A DNA stretch of 5,690 nt. It comes from an uncultured Chromatiaceae bacterium. Lineage in GTDB: Bacteria; Pseudomonadota; Gammaproteobacteria; Enterobacterales; Alteromonadaceae. Below are positions 1 to 5,353 of the stretch, in pieces (the stretch's first letter is position 1; each line of letters begins with the position of its first letter). The stretch covers positions 1 to 5,690 of the forward strand of contig CAMLSF010000214.1 in NCBI GenBank assembly GCA_946482615.1, given 5' to 3'. The translations under genes and the position numbers were made by a program. The notes under the pieces are model-generated. The model was not told the DNA's origin. It saw only the letters and a list, made by a program, of their open reading frames with translations, and made no database searches.

Positions 1-333
1 CATTATGAAGAGGCTGGTCTGCTCAATAAAGCCAACAGAACGGATGCGGGTTACCGGTTGTATAACAGTCAGCAGCTGCAACAACTGAGCTTTATTAAAC
101 AAGCCCGTACTTTGGGCTTTTCGATAGCTCAAGTCAGTTCTTTGCTGGATCTATGGCGAAATCCACAGCGCAGCAGCAAAGAGGTCAAACAACTGGCAGA
201 ACACCATCTGGATGAAATTAAGCAAAAAGTCGCTGAATTGCAGCAAATGCAAAAGGTATTGCAGCAACTGGCGGATAGTTGTTGTGGTGACGATCAACCC
301 CAGTGCGCTATTTTGGATGGTTTGCAAAAATAA
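1..333 (+). CDS. cueR: CueR-like MerR-family copper-responsive regulator, 5' end cut by window edge
   Basis: The frame is open from base 1 to a TAA at 331-333, giving 110 residues with no start in the window. The first visible residues, HYEEAGLL, match the end of the MerR DNA-binding helix-turn-helix (RFYEEKGL in E. coli CueR), so I estimate about 18 residues are missing. Next come the wing (GYRLY), the second helical part (QARTLGFSIAQV), a long dimerisation helix at residues ~61-92, and the metal-binding loop DSCCGDDQPQC. Its Cys94 and Cys102 keep the 8-residue spacing of E. coli Cys112 and Cys120, which bind Cu(I). An additional Cys95 sits where E. coli has Pro. CueR proteins activate copper efflux ATPase and oxidase genes by distorting promoters with a long spacer. 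The nearest copper genes in the window are on the opposite strand beyond the protease; the usual partner copA may lie left of base 1. A related Ag/Au/Cu sensor is the main alternative. Confidence 0.88.
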   Translation, partial: HYEEAGLLNKANRTDAGYRLYNSQQLQQLSFIKQARTLGFSIAQVSSLLDLWRNPQRSSKEVKQLAEHHLDEIKQKVAELQQMQKVLQQLADSCCGDDQPQCAILDGLQK

Positions 334-348
334 AGGGTGGATCCTTAT

Positions 349-379
349 AAAAAAAGATCCCGGCAGCGGCCGGGATCTT
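349..379 (-). terminator. Rho-independent terminator of the S8 protease gene
   Basis: An 11-bp perfect stem pairs 354-364 (AAGATCCCGGC) with 369-379, around the 4-base loop 365-368. Read on the minus strand it is followed by a run of seven T (complement of the A-run 349-355, the first two being part of the stem). It starts 19 nt past the protease stop. On the plus strand there is no T-tract after the stem, so it should be much weaker for the convergent cueR gene. A short competing pairing, GGATC 339-343 with GATCC 356-360, overlaps it. Confidence 0.85.
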
Positions 380-397
380 CAGCTAAAAGCCCAGGGA

Positions 398-2173
398 TTA
401 AGGCTGATAAGAGGTTGTTAACGTCAGACCTGAGACCGCAGTGTAACCACGGATACCAATGTGGTAAGTGGCTGCCACAGGATTATTAAAGGTACAGCTT
501 TCGGTATTGCCATTGAGGTATGGACGGCAGTCATAAGTCGAAGTGGTAGGTTGTGAGCCACGACGTACATAGAGATCGGCATCACCTGTACCGCCAGAGG
601 TATTGACTGTCAGTACACTCATACCAGCTGGTACTGTTACTGTGTAATATTTCCAGGAATTACGGGCCACAGAGATATTGTTTACAGTTGAAGTTGCGCC
701 AGTACCACCGCCGCCACCAGTACCAGAGGCTGCAGCTACAGCAGCTGCGGCGTCAACAATACCAGTGCCACAGCTGGTGCAGGTGGCAGGGAAAGAACGG
801 GTGGTGGTTTTCAGGATAGTTTCAATTTCATCCGGAGTAGCAGCTGGTTTTTTCTGTGCTATCAAGGCTGCAACACCAGCCACATGAGGAGCCGCCATTG
901 AAGTGCCCTGACTGTAACCATAGCTGTCTGATCCCGGTGTTGTAGTACCTGTATTGTAAGTCGACAGAATACCATTTGGATCGTTGGCTGAGTTCATAGC
1001 ACCACCTGGTGCTGCAACATCAATAGAGGTGCCGTAGTTTGAGTAGTAAGCACGACCACCACTGCGATTAGTCGAAGCCACGTTGACTACACCAGCACAG
1101 TTACCGGGGTTAAAGTTATTAGCGTTGGCATTGTCGTTACCTGATGCAATCACGATGACAGTGCCACGTGAACGGGCTGAGTTAATCGCGGCCTGGGTGG
1201 TTGAGTCACAGGCACCTGAACCGCCTAAACTCATGTTGATGACTTTCGCCGGGTTAGCGTTCGCCGGAACTCCCGACACTGTGCCGCCTGATGCCCAGAT
1301 AATACCGTCTGCTATATCTGAAGTGTAGCCACCACATTTACCTAAGACGCGCACTGGCACTACTTTAGCATCATAAGCCACACCAGCAACACCTGAAGCG
1401 TTATTAGTCACTGCAGCTACCGTGCCTGCTACGTGAGTACCATGCCATGAAGAATCCTGAGCCGCATGTGTGCCACCACATTCGTTGGCTAAAATCCAGT
1501 CACCCGGATCCCGTGCGTCTGAATCGCGACCATTGCCATCGTTACCGACAAAACTGTCAGAGATCATGTCATAGCCAGGCAGGATATTGGCATTTAAGTC
1601 TGCATGTGGACGGTAACCAGTATCTAATACGGCCACTACCACACCAGCACCTGTGGCATTGTCCCAGGCTGTATTGGCACGTAAACCCCCTGTAGATTCA
1701 TAATAATGCCATTGACTGGTGTACTGCGTATCGTTTGGTGTAGCTGCAATTTTCAACATACGGTCTTCTTCAACCGATTCCACTAATGGATCCTGTGCTA
1801 ACAACTCAATAGTACGTGCCGTTTCAGCTTTGGACAGACGACGCTCAGCTTTTACCACATGACGGTTTGCTACAGCCAAAGAGCGCACAAAGCTCATAGG
1901 CTCACCAGCGCGGCTGGATAACTCAGAAGCGGCATGGGCTTTTAACTGACTGACTGAATTCGTTGCTGTGCTGGTTAAACCTTGAGCAGATAAAGTGGCA
2001 GCACTTTTATATTTCACGATAAAACGGGTTGGCGGCTCAACAGCTTTGGTTTCGTTGATCTCTACTGTGATACCTGATTTTTGTGGTGCAGCCTGCACAG
2101 CAGTTGCTAATAAGGATAGTGCGGACAAAGTAAGCAATGAGACTTTGGATAGGTTGAATGTTTTATGTTGCAT
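398..2173 (-). CDS. Secreted S8 (subtilisin/kexin-like) serine protease with PPC domain
   Basis: This 591-residue extracellular endopeptidase precursor is complete. A Sec signal peptide has hydrophobic core ~11-26 and likely cleavage after VQA28. A propeptide at ~48-140 resembles the I9 inhibitor domain (RFIVKYKS; then PLVESVEEDRML), which in this family chaperones folding and is removed. The catalytic domain, ~150-483, carries Asp184 (AVLDTGYRPH), His244 (WHGTHVAG), oxyanion Asn346 (ASGNDN) and Ser425 (GTSMAAPHVAG), so all active-site residues are intact. A Gly-rich linker (~484-492) leads to a pre-peptidase C-terminal (PPC) beta-sandwich at ~497-590 with DADLYVRRG, usually removed during or after secretion. 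Eight mature Cys (232, 280, 322, 359, 465, 468, 549, 560) could form four disulfides, fitting an oxidising exterior. Export by type II secretion is likely from family knowledge. The ATG at 2173 is preceded by TGAGAG at 6-nt spacing. It has its own terminator and seems monocistronic. Substrate is unknown; a nutritional role is the default inference. Confidence 0.95.
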   Translation of the reverse strand: MQHKTFNLSKVSLLTLSALSLLATAVQAAPQKSGITVEINETKAVEPPTRFIVKYKSAATLSAQGLTSTATNSVSQLKAHAASELSSRAGEPMSFVRSLAVANRHVVKAERRLSKAETARTIELLAQDPLVESVEEDRMLKIAATPNDTQYTSQWHYYESTGGLRANTAWDNATGAGVVVAVLDTGYRPHADLNANILPGYDMISDSFVGNDGNGRDSDARDPGDWILANECGGTHAAQDSSWHGTHVAGTVAAVTNNASGVAGVAYDAKVVPVRVLGKCGGYTSDIADGIIWASGGTVSGVPANANPAKVINMSLGGSGACDSTTQAAINSARSRGTVIVIASGNDNANANNFNPGNCAGVVNVASTNRSGGRAYYSNYGTSIDVAAPGGAMNSANDPNGILSTYNTGTTTPGSDSYGYSQGTSMAAPHVAGVAALIAQKKPAATPDEIETILKTTTRSFPATCTSCGTGIVDAAAAVAAASGTGGGGGTGATSTVNNISVARNSWKYYTVTVPAGMSVLTVNTSGGTGDADLYVRRGSQPTTSTYDCRPYLNGNTESCTFNNPVAATYHIGIRGYTAVSGLTLTTSYQP

Positions 2174-2182
2174 GTTGTTCTC

Positions 2183-2215
2183 TCAGATTATTGTTATGTG
2201 AATTGCCTCATCCAT
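2183..2215 (-). CDS. Possible 10-codon leader ORF upstream of the protease
   Basis: On the minus strand an ATG at 2215 opens the frame MDEAIHITII and ends in a TGA at 2185-2183. A good Shine-Dalgarno-like AGGGG (2225-2221) lies 5 nt before this ATG. The TGA overlaps TGAGAG (2185-2180), the presumed ribosome binding site of the protease, and the leader is in the same frame as the protease. If translated, ribosomes ending here would occupy or re-initiate at the protease start. A 10-codon ORF with a ribosome site can occur by chance, so this is speculative. Confidence 0.25.
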   Translation of the reverse strand: MDEAIHITII

Positions 2216-2262
2216 GGAAGCCCCTGTCCCTTATTTAGTTAATGTACTGGGCAGGCGGTACG

Positions 2263-2291
2263 ATAATTGGTCAATAATTTGTTAATGTAAA
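2263..2291 (-). promoter_or_regulatory. Candidate sigma-70 promoter for the protease
   Basis: On the minus strand TTTACA (2291-2286; 5 of 6 to TTGACA) is followed after 17 nt by AATTAT (2268-2263; 4 of 6 to TATAAT). Transcription would start near 2256, giving a leader of about 80 nt that includes the possible leader ORF. The region is AT-rich and other weak matches exist, so this is the best of several candidates rather than a firm call. Confidence 0.3.
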
Positions 2292-2294
2292 TAG

Positions 2295-2425
2295 GTGTGT
2301 ATTTATCAAATTTAATCTTTTGTTTTCATTTTTTCGGTTTTATCAGGATTTTGTGCGATGAGTTGCATGCTGTGAGCGGCTAAAACACTGGGTTTGATTA
2401 CATTTGGTAACAAGTGTGTATTTAT
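2295..2425. repeat. 12-bp direct repeat pair in the intergenic region
   Basis: GTGTGTATTTAT occurs exactly at 2295-2306 and again at 2414-2425, start to start 119 bp. Both copies lie upstream of the protease promoter candidate, and a related AT-rich TATTTAT appears at 2472-2478. It may be a pair of binding sites for a regulator of the protease; chance in AT-rich DNA is also possible. Apart from this, 2310-2470 shows no gene I can support. Confidence 0.35.
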
Positions 2426-2471
2426 TGAAAATGTTATTAGATATACCAAAAAGATATAAAAGGTGCTGCTT

Positions 2472-2517
2472 TATTTATCATTAAGAGGTTTTTTTGTCGC
2501 TTTTTTGGCGATAAATA
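2472..2517. repeat. AT-rich inverted repeat around a small hairpin
   Basis: TATTTATC (2472-2479) is the exact reverse complement of GATAAATA (2510-2517). Between them lie a T-run (2489-2495) and a small TCGC/GCGA hairpin (2497-2500 with 2508-2511) closed over a T-rich loop. Neither strand shows the stem-then-T-tract order of an intrinsic terminator. It may act with the stronger hairpin at 2531-2560 in the 3' region of the copper operon. Confidence 0.35.
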
Positions 2518-2530
2518 CGGGATCCAGAAG

Positions 2531-2560
2531 TGGCGAAGCTCCCTTTGTGGGGCTTCGCCA
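2531..2560 (-). terminator. Strong 3' hairpin of the copper operon (no T-tract)
   Basis: A stem of 12 bp with one bulged base pairs TGGCGAAGC (2531-2539) plus CCC (2541-2543) with GGG (2549-2551) plus GCTTCGCCA (2552-2560), leaving a 5-base loop. It begins 6 nt past the oxidase stop codon. On neither strand is it followed by a T-run, so it may act as a transcript-stabilising 3' structure or as a weak terminator rather than a classical intrinsic terminator. Confidence 0.5.
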
Positions 2561-2566
2561 TCTGTA

Positions 2567-3952
2567 TTAATGATGGGAGTGGGGGTTGGGCTTTCTCACT
2601 TTCAGGGTGTCAGCACTTTCTGTGGTGTCTGATACTGCTGAAGTGGCCGGTGGGATTTCTCCCGTCCATTCCTGTGCCACAGTACCAGCAGGATGTTGGT
2701 ACCAGCCCGGGTCTTTATAATCGCCGGGAGCTTGATCCTTGCGAACTTTAAAGACGCTGAACATGCCACCCATTTCCACTGAGCCAAAAGGCCCATCACC
2801 CGACATCATCGGCAGGGTATTGGCCGGTAGCGGCATCTTCATTTCGGTCATATCCGCCATACCACGTTCACCCATCACCATATAATCCGGCACCAGCTTG
2901 TTGATTTTTTGCATCAAACCACTGTGATCCACACCAATCATGGTCGGTACGTCGTGGCCCATCGCATTCATCGTATGGTGTGATTTATGGCAATGGAAGG
3001 CCCAGTCACCTTCTTCGTCGGCCAGCAATTCAATCTGCCTCATCTGCCCTACAGCCACATCTGTAGTGACTTCAGGCCAGCGGGCTGAAGGGGGGACAGG
3101 GCCGCCGTCTGTGCCTGTGACGGTAAACTCATGGCCATGAATGTGAATAGGGTGATTGGTCATGGTCAGATTGCCAATCCGGATCCGTACTTTATCGTTT
3201 TTACGCACCACTAAAGGGTCTATGCCAGGGAAAACCCGGCTATTCCAGGTCCAGAGATTAAAGTCGGTCATGGTCATAATTTTGGGCGTGGCACTGCCGG
3301 GTTCTATGTCGTAAGCGTTCAGCAGGAAACAGAAATCACGGTCTACCTCGTCGATATGAGGATGTGCATCTTTTGGATGGGTGATCCACATGCCCATCAT
3401 GCCCATGGCCATCTGCACCATTTCGTCCGCATGAGGATGGTACATAAAAGTGCCGGGACGGCGGGCAATAAACTCATACATAAAGGTTTTACCTGGCTGG
3501 ATAGCGCGCTGATTTAAACCAGATACACCATCCATACCATTAGGTAAACGCTGACCATGCCAGTGCACCGAGGTATGTTCAGGTAACTTGTTAGTGACAA
3601 AAATCCTTACTCTGTCACCTTCCACCACCTCAATAGTAGGGCCGGGCGACTGACCGTTATAACCCCACAAATGCGCTTTCATACCAGGTGCCAGTTCACG
3701 CACCACGGGCTCTGCCACCAGATGGAATTCCTTAACGCCATTGTTCATCCGCCAGGGCAAAGTCCAGCCGTTTAACGTAACTACAGGGTTGTAAGGCCGG
3801 CCTGTGTTGGGCACTAAGGGATCCATAGTGTCAGCGGATTGCTGGATCACAGGTTCAGGCAGAGCTGCCATTGAGCTTCTGCTGACTGCGGCTACACCTA
3901 CAGCAGCTGTAATAGCACCGACTTTTTTTAATAAATCACGACGGGTTAGCAT
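2567..3952 (-). CDS. Tat-exported two-domain multicopper oxidase with Met-rich C-terminal extension
   Basis: This 461-residue protein probably oxidises Cu(I) to Cu(II) in the periplasm using O2. It opens with a Tat signal (TRRDLLKK, hydrophobic stretch, likely cut near SSMA|ALPEP, ~29). All four copper motifs are present: HWHG (130-133), HPH (172-174), HPIHIHGH (267-274) and HCHKSHHTMNAM (320-331), including type 1 ligands His267, Cys321, His326 and axial Met331. Only ~137 residues separate HWHG from HPIHIHGH, as in small two-domain laccases; three-domain CueO-like enzymes need far more. Domain 1 has Pro instead of Cys in its HPH motif, so only domain 2 has a type 1 site. Residues ~333-461 are an extension with 11 Met between ~347 and 397, ending HSHH. 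Of two in-frame starts, ATG at 3952 sits 6 nt from AGGAG, while GTG at 3955 sits only 3 nt away. It is the third and last visible gene of the copper operon, 12 nt after the TolC-like stop. True substrate is inferred from context. Confidence 0.92.
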   Translation of the reverse strand: MLTRRDLLKKVGAITAAVGVAAVSRSSMAALPEPVIQQSADTMDPLVPNTGRPYNPVVTLNGWTLPWRMNNGVKEFHLVAEPVVRELAPGMKAHLWGYNGQSPGPTIEVVEGDRVRIFVTNKLPEHTSVHWHGQRLPNGMDGVSGLNQRAIQPGKTFMYEFIARRPGTFMYHPHADEMVQMAMGMMGMWITHPKDAHPHIDEVDRDFCFLLNAYDIEPGSATPKIMTMTDFNLWTWNSRVFPGIDPLVVRKNDKVRIRIGNLTMTNHPIHIHGHEFTVTGTDGGPVPPSARWPEVTTDVAVGQMRQIELLADEEGDWAFHCHKSHHTMNAMGHDVPTMIGVDHSGLMQKINKLVPDYMVMGERGMADMTEMKMPLPANTLPMMSGDGPFGSVEMGGMFSVFKVRKDQAPGDYKDPGWYQHPAGTVAQEWTGEIPPATSAVSDTTESADTLKVRKPNPHSHH

Positions 3953-3958
3953 CACATT

Positions 3959-3963
3959 CTCCT
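3959..3963 (-). promoter_or_regulatory. Ribosome binding site deciding the oxidase start
   Basis: AGGAG on the minus strand lies 6 nt before ATG 3952 and only 3 nt before the in-frame GTG 3955, which favours the ATG. An out-of-frame ATG at 3957 is followed directly by TGA. The site lies just before the TAA of the upstream TolC-like gene (3967-3965), so the two genes are likely translationally coupled. Confidence 0.7.
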
Positions 3964-3964
3964 G

Positions 3965-5353
3965 TTAATGACCAGCTGCAGCAGCTGTGTTGTTTGTTGT
4001 TTCTGGCTCTGCGGCAGGTTGTACTGTTGGACTGCCCCATAAGCTTTGTTGCAGCTGCAGTTCTGACAGATAAAAATCGCGCTGTGCCATCATTTGTCCA
4101 GTCACTGTTTCTACCTGAGCCTGGGTATCCGCAATCAGTTCAAAGACGCCAATTAACATGCCGTTGTAACGCAGCACGTTTTGCTGATTAATTTTTTGCG
4201 CCAGTGGCACGAGCTGATCCTGGTAGTGCCGGGCAATCTGATAGGAACTTTGGTGTAAGGTCAGGGCCTGACGCACTTCTGCACGGGCTTTTTGTTCCAA
4301 AGCTTTGGCTTGCCACCAGGCTTGCTGGTATTGGGCCTGGGCCTTGCTGATGCGGGCAGAACCTGAATCAAACAAAGGCAGTTCAAAGCCTAAAGCCACT
4401 TCACGCTCCTCACTGTGTTGTATTGAACCGGCAATTTCGGCAGATAAACCCCGGACAAAACGGCTGTTTTTCTCAAGCCCCAATTGCAGTTCCAATTGGC
4501 TTAAGCGGGCTTTGGCCTGTTGCAGATCCAGCCGTTGCGTCATGGCCTGTTGCTCCATATCCTGCTGTAGCGGCAAAGTTTCAGGAATAGCAGGCAGATA
4601 AGCAGGCAATTGCAAAGTGGTTTGCGGCGCTACACCAAGCTGCAGGTAAAGCTGCTCACGGCTTTGTTGCTGTTGTTGCTGCGCTTGCGCCAGTTGCAGC
4701 CGGATTTGCGCCGCAAATTTCAGCTGACGGGCTTGTTGTAGTTCGCTGTAATTGCCAACCTGATACATCCGATTGGCCAATTCAGCCGACGCATCTATAG
4801 CCTCCTGTACTGTAAGCAAATAGTCATAACGCTGCTGTGCTGTAACGGCTTCAATAAAAGCGCTGCGGCTTTGCGTCAGCAGGTTAATTAACTGCAAAGC
4901 GACTTGTTGCTGTTGCTGCTGCGCTTGCTGCGCTGCAATAGCTTTATCCCGGCTTAAAAAAATCAACTTAAACAGGTTTAGCGAAAAATCGAGCTCAGTG
5001 TTGTAGCCTTCTTCCCCCCGGCTTCTGGTCAGTCTGAACCCTGGGTTAGGCAATAAACCTGCCTGGGTTAATTCTGCTTTGCTGATGGCCATTGAAGCCA
5101 ATGCAGCCAGAAAATCCGGATTGTTTAATACCGCAATACGGCTGACGTTTTCTGCGGTTAAAGGTTCAGCCAGCAGCCGGGCTATTTCCTGGTCTGCTTC
5201 TGCTCTTAACGCAGGATCTGTGGCGGACAACTGAAGCTGCATCGCTGCAGCCGTTTGCGCTAACACATCAGGCTGCTCTGGTGTTGTGGTGACCGCACAG
5301 GCACTTAGTAGCAGCGCAGCCATCAGCGGACAAAACTTAGTGATGATGTTCAT
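3965..5353 (-). CDS. TolC-family outer-membrane efflux lipoprotein in the copper operon
   Basis: This 462-residue protein fits the outer-membrane efflux (OEP) family, which forms trimeric channels with a long periplasmic helical barrel. A lipoprotein signal peptide ends in the lipobox LLSA|C with Cys19, so the mature protein should be lipidated, as in CusC/OprM. Two OEP repeats are visible: ~64-250, with the GLLPNPGF segment, and ~275-440, with LGFELPLFDSGSARISKAQA. Helices are Gln/Ala/Leu-rich, with two Gln runs (142-150 and 223-230) in the coiled-coil parts. Length is normal for the family. The tail is Ala-rich and low in complexity. I place the start at ATG 5353, 6 nt from AGGAG; the in-frame ATG at 5359 abuts that AGGAG with no spacing and is unlikely. 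The start overlaps the upstream His/Met-rich gene by 17 nt and the oxidase follows after 12 nt, so it should be co-transcribed. Copper or silver export is inferred from neighbours; no RND or adaptor partner is visible here. Confidence 0.9.
   Translation of the reverse strand: MNIITKFCPLMAALLLSACAVTTTPEQPDVLAQTAAAMQLQLSATDPALRAEADQEIARLLAEPLTAENVSRIAVLNNPDFLAALASMAISKAELTQAGLLPNPGFRLTRSRGEEGYNTELDFSLNLFKLIFLSRDKAIAAQQAQQQQQQVALQLINLLTQSRSAFIEAVTAQQRYDYLLTVQEAIDASAELANRMYQVGNYSELQQARQLKFAAQIRLQLAQAQQQQQQSREQLYLQLGVAPQTTLQLPAYLPAIPETLPLQQDMEQQAMTQRLDLQQAKARLSQLELQLGLEKNSRFVRGLSAEIAGSIQHSEEREVALGFELPLFDSGSARISKAQAQYQQAWWQAKALEQKARAEVRQALTLHQSSYQIARHYQDQLVPLAQKINQQNVLRYNGMLIGVFELIADTQAQVETVTGQMMAQRDFYLSELQLQQSLWGSPTVQPAAEPETTNNTAAAAGH
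4664..4687 (-). repeat. Poly-Gln codon run in the TolC-like gene (second)
   Basis: Eight codons, all Gln (CAA/CAG mix) except one Ala, encode QAQQQQQQ in the helical part of the first OEP repeat. It mirrors a similar run at 4904-4930. Trinucleotide tracts like this can change length by replication slippage without breaking the frame. Confidence 0.7.
4904..4930 (-). repeat. Poly-Gln codon run in the TolC-like gene (first)
   Basis: Nine codons encode QQAQQQQQQ, at the end of the short beta/turn region and the start of a long helix. Mixed CAA and CAG codons suggest it is old or stabilised rather than freshly expanded. Confidence 0.7.

Noticed and set aside
212..421. Second plus-strand ORF overlapping the cueR end
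   Set aside because: It is out of frame with a clear CueR C-terminus and runs into the terminator hairpin and the protease 3' end.
678..887. Plus-strand ORF with a Pro-rich start (PPPPPVP)
   Set aside because: It is the antisense of the Gly-rich linker and neighbouring parts of the protease; the Pro run is simply the complement of Gly codons.
1083..1695. Plus-strand ORFs inside the protease gene
   Set aside because: The protease is complete with all catalytic residues on the minus strand, and the plus-strand translations show no recognisable domain.
2174..2566. CueR-type operator (ACCTTCC-N7-GGAAGGT style dyad)
   Set aside because: No such dyad was found here by eye; the copper operon promoter presumably lies beyond the right edge.
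2567..3955. Calling the oxidase CueO or CopA by name
   Set aside because: Motif spacing fits a two-domain enzyme, unlike three-domain CueO and the longer CopA, so no gene symbol was given.
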